Positions 18,697-28,824 of a stretch of DNA of 64,000 nt are shown here, piece after piece; position 1 is the first letter of the stretch; each line of letters opens with the position of its first letter. The notes under the pieces are model-generated. The model was not told the origin of the DNA and made no database searches. It saw only the letters and a list, made by a program, of their open reading frames with translations. The stretch lies in contig NZ_RCZB01000004.1 in the NCBI RefSeq assembly GCF_006438785.1, positions 358,918 to 422,917 on the forward strand, given 5' to 3'. Made by a program: the position numbers and the translations under genes. The stretch comes from Rhodanobacter glycinis. GTDB taxonomy: Bacteria > Pseudomonadota > Gammaproteobacteria > Xanthomonadales > Rhodanobacteraceae.

Positions 18697-20028
18697 TCAC
18701 GTTTGCTTCTGCACCACCGCGTAGTACATGCCGTCAAGGTCGCCGTCGCCGGGCAGGATCTGCCAGCCGATCGCGGCAGCCTGTCCGACCGGCAGCGTGA
18801 AGGCCACGGCGTGCGCGTCGGCATGCGCCGCGAGCAGCTCCGCAACGATGGCTTCATTCTCCGCGCGCAGCACCGAGCAGGTGATGTAGACCAGTCGCCC
18901 GCCCGGTGCCAGCAGCGGCCACAGCGCGGACAGGATGCGTCGTTGCTGCTGCTGCATGGTGGCAATGTCGCTTTCGCGCCGGTGCAGTCGCACATCAGGC
19001 CGTCGGCGCAGCACGCCTGTGGCCGAGCAGGGCGCGTCGATCAGGATGCGGTCGAACGATTGTCCCTTCCACCAGCCGGCCGGCGCGCCGGCGTCGCCGA
19101 TCACCAGCTTGGCGTTCAGTCGCAAGCGCATCAGGTTCTGCCGGATGCGTTCGGCACGCGGGGCATCCACCTCGAGTGCAGTCAGGTCGATGTCGGCGCG
19201 TTCAAGCAGGTGACAGGCCTTGCCGCCGGGCGCGGCGCAGGCATCGAGCACGCGCAGGCCATCGTGGAGATCGGCCAGATCGGCGGCCACCTGCGCGGAG
19301 CCATCCTGCACGGCGAACCAGCCGTCTTCGAAGCCGGGCATGCGGGTGATGTCGTTGCTGTGCGGCAGCACCAGGGCGTCGCGCAGCCACGGATGCGCCG
19401 TCGCCGCATAGCCGGCGGCCTGCAGTTGTTCGGTCAACGCCGCACGTTCGCTGCGCTGGCGATTGACGCGCAGCATCAACGGCGGCTCGTGATTGTCGGC
19501 GGCCATCACCCCCTCGGCTTGTGCCGGCCAGTCGCGCTGCAGCGCCGCGGCCAGCCATGCCGGATGCGCATGGCGGGTCTGCGGCTTGGCATCGAGTTGA
19601 GCGGTCAGGGTCTCGCGTTCGCGCTGCCAGCGGCGCAGCACGGCATTGACCAGCCCGGCCAGCTGCGGTCGCTGCAAAGCGCGTACCGCCTCGACCGTGG
19701 CGGCCACGGCCGCGTAGTCCTGCAGCTCGAGAATTTCCAGTTGCACCAGCCCCAGCACCAGCAATGCATGGATCGCTGGATCCTTGTGCCGCAGGGATTT
19801 CTCCAGCAACCCGTCGATGGCGGCATCGAAGCGAAGCCACCAGCGCGCACCCTCGCTGAGCAGGGCCATCAGCAAGGCGCGGTCGCGCGGATCGGACAGG
19901 CGCGGCGCGTAACGCTCCATCACATCGCGCAGCGAGGCGCCTCGCAGGGCGATTTCGGCGAGTCCCTTGGCGGCGAGTGCGCGGGCATCGGCTTTCGTCG
20001 GACCGGACTTCATTGGAGCGGCCTTCAT
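18697..20028 (-). CDS. rsmB: 16S rRNA (cytosine-967-C5)-methyltransferase RsmB
   Basis: 443 residues. An N-terminal NusB-like helical domain (about 1-150) is followed by the SAM-dependent domain: [17 protein letters not shown] (SAM site), [20 protein letters not shown] (PC motif) and [12 protein letters not shown], where the TC cysteine is the catalytic nucleophile. It methylates C967 of 16S rRNA. It overlaps fmt by 4 nt, giving the conserved def-fmt-rsmB operon. Confidence 0.97.
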   Translation of the reverse strand: MKAAPMKSGPTKADARALAAKGLAEIALRGASLRDVMERYAPRLSDPRDRALLMALLSEGARWWLRFDAAIDGLLEKSLRHKDPAIHALLVLGLVQLEILELQDYAAVAATVEAVRALQRPQLAGLVNAVLRRWQRERETLTAQLDAKPQTRHAHPAWLAAALQRDWPAQAEGVMAADNHEPPLMLRVNRQRSERAALTEQLQAAGYAATAHPWLRDALVLPHSNDITRMPGFEDGWFAVQDGSAQVAADLADLHDGLRVLDACAAPGGKACHLLERADIDLTALEVDAPRAERIRQNLMRLRLNAKLVIGDAGAPAGWWKGQSFDRILIDAPCSATGVLRRRPDVRLHRRESDIATMQQQQRRILSALWPLLAPGGRLVYITCSVLRAENEAIVAELLAAHADAHAVAFTLPVGQAAAIGWQILPGDGDLDGMYYAVVQKQT

Positions 20029-20966
20029 CGAAGCTGGCGCAGCTCGGGCCGGGCGTTGAGGTAATCGACCGCACCGATGCGCTTGCCGCCGGCCCGCTGC
20101 AAGGCAGTAACGCGCAGTGCGCCGTCGCCACAGGCCAGGTCGATGCCATCGCGGCCGGTGGCCAGCACGCTGCCGGGTGCAGCGCGGTGATCAATCGCGA
20201 TGGCGTGCGCCGCCCAGATCCGCAAGAGTTCGCCGGCGATCTCGCCTTCGGCCACCGGCCACGGGTCGAACGCACGCACCTGGCGTTCCAGTTCTGACGC
20301 GGGGCGGCTGAAATCGAGCTTCGCCTCGGCCTTGTCCAGCTTGTGCGCGTAAGTAACGCCATCTTCCGGCTGAGGCGTGGCGGCGAGCTGCTCGCCGGAC
20401 AGCGTGCGGCGCAGGCCCTCGGTCAGCACCTCGGCGCCCAGTGCGGCAAGGCGATCGTGCAGTGAGCCGCCGGTGTCTTCGCGGGCAATCGGCGTGCGCC
20501 GCTGCAGTAGTACCGGACCGGTGTCCAGGCCCGCTTCCATCTGCATCAGGTCGACACCGCTCTCACTGTCGCCTGCGAAAATGGCCCGCTGGATCGGCGC
20601 CGCGCCGCGCCAGCGCGGCAGCAGACTGGCGTGCACGTTCCAGCAGCCAAGCCGCGGAACGGCGAGCACCTTGCGCGGCAGGATCAAGCCGTAGGCAACC
20701 ACCACCAGCAGGTCCGGCCGGTACGCGGCGAGCGCCTGCTGAGCCTCGGCGGATTTCAGCGATTCGGGTTGCTCGACCGCGATGCCGGCCGCCAGCGCCG
20801 CCTGCTTGACCGGGCTGGGCGTGAGCTTGCGACCGCGACCGGCGGGGCGATCGGGTTGGGTGTAGACGGCCACCACCTCGGCGCCGCTGGTACGGCAGGC
20901 CTCCAGGCAGGGCACGGCAAATTCCGGGGTACCGGCGAAAACCAGCCGCAGGCCTGGGCTATTCAA
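20025..20966 (-). CDS. fmt: Methionyl-tRNA formyltransferase
   Basis: 313 residues, full length. [76 protein letters not shown] (the N-x-H-x-S-L-L-P folate/catalytic site) and the C-terminal OB-like domain identify Fmt. It formylates initiator Met-tRNA. Overlaps def and rsmB by 4 nt each, so all three are translationally coupled. Confidence 0.98.
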   Translation of the reverse strand: MNSPGLRLVFAGTPEFAVPCLEACRTSGAEVVAVYTQPDRPAGRGRKLTPSPVKQAALAAGIAVEQPESLKSAEAQQALAAYRPDLLVVVAYGLILPRKVLAVPRLGCWNVHASLLPRWRGAAPIQRAIFAGDSESGVDLMQMEAGLDTGPVLLQRRTPIAREDTGGSLHDRLAALGAEVLTEGLRRTLSGEQLAATPQPEDGVTYAHKLDKAEAKLDFSRPASELERQVRAFDPWPVAEGEIAGELLRIWAAHAIAIDHRAAPGSVLATGRDGIDLACGDGALRVTALQRAGGKRIGAVDYLNARPELRQLR

Positions 20967-21472
20967 GCACTCGCCGCCTGCTTGCGTTGCTTGTCGAGTC
21001 GCTTCAGCAGCAGCGCGCGTTTCAGAGACGACAGGTAGTCGACGAATACCTTGCCTTCCAGATGATCCATCTCGTGCTGGATGCAGACGGCCAGCGGGCC
21101 TTCGGCCTCGACGATGATCTCGTTGCCGTCGACGTCCTGCGCCCTCACTTTCACGCTCAGCGCCCGGGTAACGTCGGCATACAGACCGGGGAACGACAGA
21201 CAGCCTTCCTGATAGACCTGCGAGCCCTCCTTCTCGAGGATCTGCGCATTGATCAATGCCAGCGGCTGCTTGCGGTCATCGCTCATGTCGGCGACCAGCA
21301 CGCGCTGGTGCACGTTGACCTGGGTCGCGGCCAGACCGACGCCGTTGGCGGCGTACATGGTCTCGAACAGGTCGGCGACGAACTGCTTGAGCTGCGCGTC
21401 AAACGTGCGAACCGGCTCGGCGCGAGTGCGCAGCCGGGGGTCGGGAAATTCGAGGATGGGCAGTAGGGACAT
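20963..21472 (-). CDS. def: Peptide deformylase
   Basis: 169 residues from the ATG at 21472 ([16 protein letters not shown]). The three family motifs are present: [18 protein letters not shown] and [11 protein letters not shown], whose Cys and two His bind the metal. It removes the N-formyl group from nascent proteins. First gene of def-fmt-rsmB, divergent from the LysM gene. Confidence 0.98.
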   Translation of the reverse strand: MSLLPILEFPDPRLRTRAEPVRTFDAQLKQFVADLFETMYAANGVGLAATQVNVHQRVLVADMSDDRKQPLALINAQILEKEGSQVYQEGCLSFPGLYADVTRALSVKVRAQDVDGNEIIVEAEGPLAVCIQHEMDHLEGKVFVDYLSSLKRALLLKRLDKQRKQAASA

Positions 21473-21661
21473 GAAGTTCACCTTGGCGCCGGAACTGCGG
21501 GCGGTTTGGTAAAAAGCCACCCCCGGTGCGATCTAGAATGTGCATCATTGTACGTCGCCAAGCACGCGAGCGCAGACGATTTTTGCCAACTCGCACCTGT
21601 TGCGTGCATTAACCATTCGGTTACACTCGACCGAGCATCTGGGGAAGGGGGATTCCCACCA

Positions 21662-22789
21662 ATGATCAAGAAAATTATCGTGTTGCTGGCCGGCATGCTG
21701 GTCACCGTGGCTGTCTATGCAGCCGGCGCACAACTGCGGGCCGATCACCCCGACAGCTACACCGTGCGGCGGGGTGACACCCTGTGGGACATCTCCGCCA
21801 AGTTCCTGTCCAAGCCGTGGCTGTGGCCGGAGATCTGGCAGGCCAATCCCCAGGTACGCAACCCGCACCTGATCTACCCCGGCGACGTGCTCAACCTGTC
21901 CTTCATCAATGGCCCGCGCCTGCGTCTGCAGCCGCAAGTGCATCCCGAAGGCGATGCGGTGACTGCGATTCCGTTGTCCGAGCTGAAGATGTTCCTCAAG
22001 GACATGCGGGTGATGGATTCGAACGCGGTGAGGTCCGCGCCATACGTGGTTGGCCTCGAAGAGGCGCGTCTGCGCGGCGCGGTCGGCCAGAACATCTATG
22101 TGCGCGGCCTGCAAGGCGCGCCAGGCCAGCGCTGGGCGATCGTGCGGCCCAGTCACGTGTTTCGCGGCTTCGAACAGCAGGATCCGAACGACGCTGAGAA
22201 CGACATCGCCGCCCACGACCTGGACAGCAATGCCGCCATGGTCAACGCGCCATGGAGCGAGAATTCCCGCAACGACGGTCATTACGGCAAGGGCGACGAC
22301 CTGGGTGTCGAAGTCAGCGTGATTGGCACTGCCGAGACGCTGCGCATGGGCGATCCGTCCACGTTGCTGTTGCTCAACTCGACGCAGGAAATCCGCAGCG
22401 GCGACCGCATCATGCCGGTCGATGACTCGCCGTACGACGCGTTCTATTACCCGCATGCACCGAAGGCGGTGCCGGCCAATGCCCATGTGAACGGGTTTGC
22501 CGATGCGATGGATGCGGCTGGTTCGCGCCAGGTGGTGATGCTGTCGATCGGCGCCAAGGACGGGGTCGACAACGGCCAGACGTTCACGATCTACGAGCCG
22601 GGCGAGACCATTCATGACGACGTGGCCAGCAACAGCTGGCGGCGCGGCGTGGGCAAGACAGTCACCTTGCCGGACGAATACGTCGGCCACGTGATGGTGT
22701 TCCGTACCTTCGACCGGGTCAGCTACGGCCTGATCATGGATGGCTTGCGCCCGGTACACATCGGCGGCCGTCTGCGCATGCCGGAATAA
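21662..22789 (+). CDS. LysM-domain cell-envelope protein
   Basis: 375 residues from the ATG at 21662, preceded by a purine-rich GGGGAAGGGGGA. A signal peptide (MIKKIIVLLAGMLVTVAVYAAGA) is followed by one LysM domain (SYTVRRGDTLWDISAKFLSK ... NPHLIYPGDVLNL, about residues 36-85) that should bind peptidoglycan. The remaining ~290 residues have no catalytic motif. The position divergent from def and upstream of dprA matches the conserved gammaproteobacterial order. Confidence 0.9.
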   Translation: MIKKIIVLLAGMLVTVAVYAAGAQLRADHPDSYTVRRGDTLWDISAKFLSKPWLWPEIWQANPQVRNPHLIYPGDVLNLSFINGPRLRLQPQVHPEGDAVTAIPLSELKMFLKDMRVMDSNAVRSAPYVVGLEEARLRGAVGQNIYVRGLQGAPGQRWAIVRPSHVFRGFEQQDPNDAENDIAAHDLDSNAAMVNAPWSENSRNDGHYGKGDDLGVEVSVIGTAETLRMGDPSTLLLLNSTQEIRSGDRIMPVDDSPYDAFYYPHAPKAVPANAHVNGFADAMDAAGSRQVVMLSIGAKDGVDNGQTFTIYEPGETIHDDVASNSWRRGVGKTVTLPDEYVGHVMVFRTFDRVSYGLIMDGLRPVHIGGRLRMPE

Positions 22790-22881
22790 ACCAGGCACCG
22801 CCGATATCGGCATCTGCCTACAGTACGGCGCGGCCATCACCGCGCCGTTTCTGTTTGCGCTAGCTCCGTAAACTGCAACCC

Positions 22882-24063
22882 ATGCACATGGACGACATCG
22901 ATGAACTGCGCGCATGGTTGATCGCACTGCGCACGCCGGGCCTCGGTCCCGGCGGCTTGCGCGAGCGGCTGGATGCGGCCAATGGCGACATCGCAAGGGT
23001 GCTGGGGCGATTGCAGCGACATGCGGCGCCGCTGGGCGAGCCAGCGCAGGCCTGGCTGGCCCGGCCCGACGAGGCGCAATTGGACGCCGACCTGGCATGG
23101 CTGGCCGAGCCGAACCACCGATTGCTGCGTTGTACGGAGGCGGATTTTCCGCCGCAGCTGGAACACATCCCGCAGCCGCCCGCCGTGCTGTTTGCCGTGG
23201 GCGACCCCAGCCTGCTGCTGTACCCGCAGGTGGCGATTGTTGGTGCGCGCGGCGCGAGTGCGAGCGGGCTGGCGCATGCCCGCGCGTTTGCGCGGGCACT
23301 GGCGCAGGCAGGCTTCGCGATCACCAGCGGCCTGGCCGATGGCATCGACGGTGCCGCCCATGCAGCGGCGCTGGATGTCGGCGCTGCGACCCTGGCGGTG
23401 ATCGGCACCGGTCCGGATCGGGTCTATCCGCGCAAACATCATGCGTTGGCCCAGCGAATCGCCGCGCATGGCGTGCTGGTGAGCGAATTTCCGCCCGGCA
23501 CCGCCGCGCGCGCCGACCATTTCCCGCGGCGCAACCGGATCATCGCCGGCCTTGCGCTCGGCACGTTGGTGATCGAGGCGGGCCTGCGCTCGGGTTCACT
23601 GATCACTGCCCGGCTGGCTGGCGAACAGGGCCGCGAAGTATTCGCGTTGCCCGGCTCCATCCACAATCCGTTGGCCCACGGCTGCCATCGCCTGATCCGT
23701 GATGGTGCGCGACTGGTGGAGAGCGCGGCGGAGATTATCGAGACATTGGCGCCGGCAGCGCGCATGCTTGGTGGTGAGCTGGCTGCCCGATTGCGCGGGG
23801 AGGTCGGCATCGAGGCGACTCGACAGCCGCCTGCTGACGGCGCCGCGGACAGTTCGTTCGCTCATTCAGACGGGCGTGAAGATTCCAGACAGGATCGGGT
23901 TTTGAGCGAACTTGGCCATGAGCCGGCGACGTTGGACGAACTTGTGCGACGTACCGGGCAGTCGACCGCCGTGCTGTCTTCGACGCTGCTGATGCTGGAG
24001 CTGGACGCCAGGATCGAGAGCTTGCCGGGCAACCGCTATCAGCGATTGCCCGACGCTCGCTGA
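22882..24063 (+). CDS. dprA: DNA-processing protein DprA
   Basis: 393 residues. The Rossmann-like DNA-binding core carries VAIVGARGASASGLAHARAF, GFAITSGLADGIDGAAHAAAL, GTGPDRVYPRKHHAL and RNRIIAGLALGTLVIEAG. A C-terminal winged-helix DprA domain (EPATLDELVRRTGQSTAVLSSTLLMLELDARIES) follows an insert. It loads RecA on incoming single-stranded DNA during transformation. In many relatives smg lies between dprA and topA; here only 129 nt separate them and smg is absent. Confidence 0.97.
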   Translation: MHMDDIDELRAWLIALRTPGLGPGGLRERLDAANGDIARVLGRLQRHAAPLGEPAQAWLARPDEAQLDADLAWLAEPNHRLLRCTEADFPPQLEHIPQPPAVLFAVGDPSLLLYPQVAIVGARGASASGLAHARAFARALAQAGFAITSGLADGIDGAAHAAALDVGAATLAVIGTGPDRVYPRKHHALAQRIAAHGVLVSEFPPGTAARADHFPRRNRIIAGLALGTLVIEAGLRSGSLITARLAGEQGREVFALPGSIHNPLAHGCHRLIRDGARLVESAAEIIETLAPAARMLGGELAARLRGEVGIEATRQPPADGAADSSFAHSDGREDSRQDRVLSELGHEPATLDELVRRTGQSTAVLSSTLLMLELDARIESLPGNRYQRLPDAR

Positions 24064-24192
24064 TCCGATGCGCTGCCATCGGCGCGCGCCATTTGCCGGC
24101 CCGGGCTTGACAGCCGCTGGCGTGGCATGGTTTCAACTATATATATGTCCGGCACGGAAGCGCCGGTGGTTCACTCGCGGAAATCCAGTTTC

Positions 24193-26688
24193 ATGGCAAA
24201 AAACCTGCTTATCGTCGAATCACCGGCCAAGGCCAAGACGATCAACAAATACCTCGGCAAGGACTTCCATGTTCTCGCCTCCTACGGTCACGTGCGTGAC
24301 CTGAAGCCGAAGGAGGGCGCGGTCGACACCGAGCACGGTTTCACCATGGCCTACGAGGTGATCGAGCGCAACGAGAAGCACGTCGACGCGATCGCCAAGG
24401 CCGCCAAGTTGGCCGACGACATCTATCTCGCGACCGATTTGGATCGCGAAGGCGAGGCGATCAGCTGGCACATCAGCGAGATCCTGAAGGAGCGCGGCCT
24501 CACCGAGGGCAAGCGCATGCATCGGGTGGTGTTTTCCGAGATCACGCCAAAGGCGATCAAGGCCGCAGTGGCGGCCCCGCGCCAGCTGTCGCACGATCTG
24601 GTCGACGCGCAGCAGGCGCGCCGTGCGCTGGATTATCTGGTCGGTTTCAACCTGTCGCCGGTGCTGTGGCGCAAGGTGCAACGCGGGCTGTCCGCCGGCC
24701 GCGTGCAATCGCCGGCACTGCGCATGATCGTCGAGCGCGAGGACGAGATCGAGGCATTCAAGGCGCGTGAATACTGGACCATCGAGGCCCAGATGAAGCA
24801 CGCCGATGGCGATTTCACGGCGCGTCTCTCCAAGCTCAACGGCAAGAAATTCGAGCAGTTCGACCTCGTCAACGAGACCGATGCGCAGGCCGCCCGTGAG
24901 GCGTTGAAACAGGCTGCGCGCGGACGCCTGACTGTCAGCGACGTCGGCTCGAAGGAGCGCAAGCGCCGTCCGGCCGCGCCGTTCACCACCTCCACCTTGC
25001 AGCAGGAGGCCGCGCGCAAGCTGGGCTTCACCACCAGCCGCACGATGAAGGTGGCGCAGGGCTTGTACGAAGGCGTGGCACTCGGCGACGAGGGCAACGT
25101 CGGCCTGATCACCTACATGCGTACCGATTCCACCATGCTCGGCGACGATGCCGTGGCCGAGTTGCGCCAGCTGATCGCCCGCGACTTCGGTGGCCATGCA
25201 CTGCCGGACGCGCCGCAGGTCTACAAGACCAAATCGAAGAACGCGCAGGAAGCGCATGAGGCGGTCCGCCCGACCTCGGCGATGTATACGCCGAAATCGG
25301 TCGCTGCCTACCTCAACGACGACCAGCGCAAACTCTACGAGCTGATCTGGAAGCGCACGGTCGCCTGTCAGATGGTCCACGCCACGCTGAACACCGTCTC
25401 GGTGGAATTCGCGCTGCGCGATGTCGCCGGTGGCGACGCCTCGTTCCGTGCCAGCGGCACCACCGTGATCGATCCGGGCTTCCTCGCCGTCTATGAGGAA
25501 GGCAGCGACCAGAAAAAGGCGGACGATGACGACGAGGGTCGTCGCCTGCCGCGGATGGCCGTGGGCGAGCAGATCCCGCTGCACGAGATCGCCGCCGACC
25601 AGCACTTCACCGAGCCACCGCCGCGCTATTCCGAGGCGAGCCTGGTCAAGGCGCTGGAAGAGCACGGCATCGGCCGCCCGTCGACCTACGCCAGCATCAT
25701 CCAGGTGCTGCAGAACCGCGAGTACGTCTTCCTCGACAGCCGGCGCTTCAAGCCCAGCGATGTCGGCCGCGCGGTCAGCAAGTTTCTCACCGCGCATTTC
25801 ACCCGCTATGTCGACTACGACTTCACCGCCAAGATGGAGGACGAACTCGATGCCGTCAGCCGTGGCGAGGAAGCCTGGGTGCCGTTGATGGAGCGCTTCT
25901 GGCTGCCGTTCAAGCAGCAGGTGGACGAGAAGACCGAATCGGTCGATCGCAACGAGGCCACCGGCGCGCGCGACCTGGGCATCGATCCGAAGACCGGCAA
26001 GCCGGTGTCGGTGCGACTGGGCCGCTACGGGCCGTTCGCGCAGATAGGCACCAAGGAAGACGAGGACAAGCCTGCCTTTGCCAGTCTGCGCACCGGCCAG
26101 AGCATGCACACGATCTCGCTGGCCGACGCGCTGGAGCTGTTCAAGCTGCCGCGCAAGCTCGGACAGGCGGAGAACGGCGATGAGGTCAGCGTCGGTGTCG
26201 GCCGCTTCGGGCCGTTCGTGAAGCAGGGCAGCACCTATGCCTCGCTGAAACCGGAGGACGACCCGTACACGATCGAGCTGCCGCGCGCGCTGCAGATCGT
26301 GGCCGAAAAACTGGAGATGCTGGCGAACCGGCTGATCCTCGATTTCGGCAACGGCGTGCAGGTACTCAACGGCCGCTACGGGGCCTACATCACCGACGGC
26401 GAAAAGAACGCGCGGATCCCGAAGGAGCAGGAGCCGAAGGAGCTGACCGAAAAGCAGTGCCTCGAACTGCTTGCGGCGGCGCCGGTGCGCAAGGGTCGCT
26501 TCGGCAAGAAGGGAGCGACCAAGAAGGCCGCCACGAAGAAAGCGGCGCCGGCCAAGAAAGCGGCCGTGAAGAAAACCGCCACCAAGAAGAGTGCCGTCAA
26601 GAAGACTGCAGCGAAGAAAACCACGAAGAAGGCCGCCGCGAAAAAGCCGGTGGTGAAGAAAACGGCAAGCAGGAACGTCGAGGCTTGA
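24193..26688 (+). CDS. topA: DNA topoisomerase I
   Basis: 831 residues from the ATG at 24193. The Toprim domain opens LLIVESPAKAKTINKYLG and contains the acidic DLDREGEAISWH. The catalytic tyrosine is Tyr308 in GLITYMRTDS. The C-terminus has three topoisomerase-I-type repeats (LGRYGPFAQIG, VGRFGPFVKQG, NGRYGAYITDG) and no tetracysteine zinc fingers, then ends in a Lys/Ala-rich tail of about 55 residues (KKAATKKAAPAKK type) likely to hold DNA. It relaxes negative supercoils. tsaC starts directly after its stop. Confidence 0.97.
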   Translation: MAKNLLIVESPAKAKTINKYLGKDFHVLASYGHVRDLKPKEGAVDTEHGFTMAYEVIERNEKHVDAIAKAAKLADDIYLATDLDREGEAISWHISEILKERGLTEGKRMHRVVFSEITPKAIKAAVAAPRQLSHDLVDAQQARRALDYLVGFNLSPVLWRKVQRGLSAGRVQSPALRMIVEREDEIEAFKAREYWTIEAQMKHADGDFTARLSKLNGKKFEQFDLVNETDAQAAREALKQAARGRLTVSDVGSKERKRRPAAPFTTSTLQQEAARKLGFTTSRTMKVAQGLYEGVALGDEGNVGLITYMRTDSTMLGDDAVAELRQLIARDFGGHALPDAPQVYKTKSKNAQEAHEAVRPTSAMYTPKSVAAYLNDDQRKLYELIWKRTVACQMVHATLNTVSVEFALRDVAGGDASFRASGTTVIDPGFLAVYEEGSDQKKADDDDEGRRLPRMAVGEQIPLHEIAADQHFTEPPPRYSEASLVKALEEHGIGRPSTYASIIQVLQNREYVFLDSRRFKPSDVGRAVSKFLTAHFTRYVDYDFTAKMEDELDAVSRGEEAWVPLMERFWLPFKQQVDEKTESVDRNEATGARDLGIDPKTGKPVSVRLGRYGPFAQIGTKEDEDKPAFASLRTGQSMHTISLADALELFKLPRKLGQAENGDEVSVGVGRFGPFVKQGSTYASLKPEDDPYTIELPRALQIVAEKLEMLANRLILDFGNGVQVLNGRYGAYITDGEKNARIPKEQEPKELTEKQCLELLAAAPVRKGRFGKKGATKKAATKKAAPAKKAAVKKTATKKSAVKKTAAKKTTKKAAAKKPVVKKTASRNVEA

Positions 26689-27261
26689 ATGCTTCGACGC
26701 TTTGCCCTCGCTGAGGCTGACGCCGCCGCCGCGCTGATGCACGCGGGCGGTGTACTCGCCTATCCGACCGAGGCCGTGTTCGGCCTGGGTTGTGATCCGC
26801 ATGACCACGCAGCGTTCGAGCGCCTGTTCGCACTCAAGCAGCGTCCGCCGGCACAGGGGGTGCTGTTGATCGCCGCCGAGTTCGCCCAGGTCGAGCGTTA
26901 TATCGAGCTTGCCGATGTGCCCGGCGAAGTCCTGCAGCAGGTGCGCGCCAGCTGGCCTGGCCCGTACACCTGGATTTTTCCGCGCTCGGCGGAGGTGCCG
27001 GCGTGGATCGCCGGCGCGCATGCCGGCATCGCGCTGCGGGTTACCGCCCACGAACCCGCCGCTGCCCTGTGTCGCGCGTTCGGCGGTGCGCTGGTGTCGA
27101 CGAGTGCGAACCCGCACGGCCAGCCGCCGGCGCGCGAGGCACAGATCGTTGCGGATTATTTCGGCGACGCGCTGGATGGCCTGCTGGATGCCCCACTGGG
27201 TGGCCAGAGCCACCCCACGGTGATTCGCGATGCGTTGTCGGGCGCTATCATCCGCGCCTGA
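26689..27261 (+). CDS. tsaC: Threonylcarbamoyl-AMP synthase (Sua5/YciO/YrdC family)
   Basis: 190 residues, the length of the short TsaC/YrdC form. AYPTEAVFGLGCDPHD near the N-terminus, LKQRPPAQGVLLIA, WPGPYTWIFP and ALVSTSANPHGQPP are family motifs; the K-R-x-x-x-x-x-P-L-type loop is LKQRPPAQGV. It makes threonylcarbamoyl-AMP for the t6A37 modification of ANN-decoding tRNAs. Its ATG immediately follows the topA stop, so the two are co-transcribed. Confidence 0.95.
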   Translation: MLRRFALAEADAAAALMHAGGVLAYPTEAVFGLGCDPHDHAAFERLFALKQRPPAQGVLLIAAEFAQVERYIELADVPGEVLQQVRASWPGPYTWIFPRSAEVPAWIAGAHAGIALRVTAHEPAAALCRAFGGALVSTSANPHGQPPAREAQIVADYFGDALDGLLDAPLGGQSHPTVIRDALSGAIIRA

Positions 27262-27362
27262 GCGGCAGCGGGGACGCGTCGGGACGTTGCTCCCCACGGG
27301 CTCCGTGACGTACTGCGGGCAGCAGCCTTTGCCATTCACGCCAGCGTGAATCGGCCGGAGCG

Positions 27363-28787
27363 ATGCTGTTCTCACAATGCGGCGAATTGAGGCATCCAGG
27401 AGATTGCGGCTTGGCCATCGTCTACGACACCTACCAGCGTGAAGCGCCGCAACGATTGCCGCTGCTCGGTTCAGCGGATCCTTCGCGGGTGCTTGCCCGA
27501 CGCAACGGCAAGGCGGTGACCGCAGCCCAGTTCCTGGCACATGTGCAGGCGGTGGCTGCTGGCCTGCCCGCCGTCACGGCCGCGGTGAACCTGTGCGAGG
27601 ATCGTTACGCATTCCTGGTGGCATTCTGCGCGATCGTGCTGCGCGGCCAGACCAACCTGTTGCCGTCATCGCGCGCGCCGCAGGCGGTGGATGAGGTGAT
27701 GGCAGCGCATCCTGGCTGTTATGCGCTGGGCGAGCAGGCGCTCGATCCGGCGCCGCATGGCTACCGGCAGCTGCCATCGCTGGATGCCACGCTGCCGATC
27801 GGCACGGACGCGGGCTGGCCCCTGATCCCGGCCGATCAGGTGGTGGCGATCGGCTATACCTCCGGCTCCACTGGCACGCCGAGCGCCAACAAGAAAACCT
27901 GGGGCAGTTTCCACGCCAGCAACGCCGGCAATCTGGCGATGCTGCAGGCGGCCATCGGACCGCAGTTCGAGATCGTCGCCACGGTACCGCCGCAACACAT
28001 GTACGGCATGGAGATGTCGGTGTTGCTGCCGTTGCTGGGCGAAATCGGCGTGCATGCCGGGCGGCCGTTCTTTCCGGCCGATGTGGCTGCCGCACTGGCC
28101 GAGGTGCCAGCGCCTCGGCTGTTGGTGACCACGCCGGTGCACCTGCGCGCGCTCGTCGAATCGGGCATCGAGTTGCCGCCGATCGCGGCGATGCTGTCGG
28201 CGACGGCGCCGCTTCCGGTCGAGCTGGCGCAGGCGGCCGAACAGCGTTTCGCTGCGCCGTTGCTGGAAGTATTCGGTTCCACCGAAACCTGCGTGTTCGC
28301 CAGCCGCCGCCCTGCCGTGGACGCGGACTGGTCGCTGTATGACGACGTGATCTTGCATCCGCAGCCGGACGGCACCGCGGTCGAGGCGCCGCAACTGGAC
28401 GCATCGATCACTCTGGCAGATATCGTCAGCCTGTCCGATGGTGGCCGTCGTTTTCGTCTGCGCGGCCGGCACGCGGACATGCTGGAAATTGCGGGCAAGC
28501 GGGCCTCGCTCGCGGATCTGAGTCGGCGTCTGCTGGCGATACCCGGCGTGCATGACGGCGTGGTGTTCCAGCTCGATGACGGCGATGCGCTCGGTGTGCA
28601 TCGCATTGCCGCCCTGGCGGTGGCCCCGGGGCTGGATGGACACACGATTCTCGACGCACTGCGCCGCGCCATCGATCCGCTGTTCCTGCCGCGTCCGCTG
28701 CGGCTGGTGACGGCATTGCCGCGCAACGAGACGGGCAAGCTGCCACGCGCGGCACTGCTGGCTCTGCTCGACCAGCATGACGAGTGA
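27363..28787 (+). CDS. AMP-dependent acyl/aryl-CoA synthetase-like ligase
   Basis: 474 residues. The ATP loop is GYTSGSTGTPSANKKTW. LLVTTPVHLRAL and EVFGSTETCVFASRR (A5 motif) follow, then RFRLRGRHADMLEIAGKRASL (A7/A8) and a C-terminal LPRNETGKLPRAAL with the A10 lysine, so the enzyme is complete. Relatives include the AMP ligases of aryl-polyene/xanthomonadin clusters, but no other pigment genes are here, so the substrate is open. A TTG start at 27411 with AGGAGA upstream would give the more typical N-terminus AIVYDTYQRE. Confidence 0.8.
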   Translation: MLFSQCGELRHPGDCGLAIVYDTYQREAPQRLPLLGSADPSRVLARRNGKAVTAAQFLAHVQAVAAGLPAVTAAVNLCEDRYAFLVAFCAIVLRGQTNLLPSSRAPQAVDEVMAAHPGCYALGEQALDPAPHGYRQLPSLDATLPIGTDAGWPLIPADQVVAIGYTSGSTGTPSANKKTWGSFHASNAGNLAMLQAAIGPQFEIVATVPPQHMYGMEMSVLLPLLGEIGVHAGRPFFPADVAAALAEVPAPRLLVTTPVHLRALVESGIELPPIAAMLSATAPLPVELAQAAEQRFAAPLLEVFGSTETCVFASRRPAVDADWSLYDDVILHPQPDGTAVEAPQLDASITLADIVSLSDGGRRFRLRGRHADMLEIAGKRASLADLSRRLLAIPGVHDGVVFQLDDGDALGVHRIAALAVAPGLDGHTILDALRRAIDPLFLPRPLRLVTALPRNETGKLPRAALLALLDQHDE

Positions 28788-28824
28788 GTCGCCGCCGTGC
28801 CGTTTTCGGTGCGGCGGCGTTTGT

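Noticed and set aside
16866..18995. 709-codon version of the second ArnT-like protein
   Set aside because: The first ~136 residues are Cys/Arg/Ser-rich sequence overlapping rsmB; the protein begins at the GTG at 18587.
24220..27540. 1106-codon minus-strand open frame opposite topA-tsaC
   Set aside because: It mirrors topA codon for codon, has no family motifs and spans two real genes; a GC-rich shadow frame.
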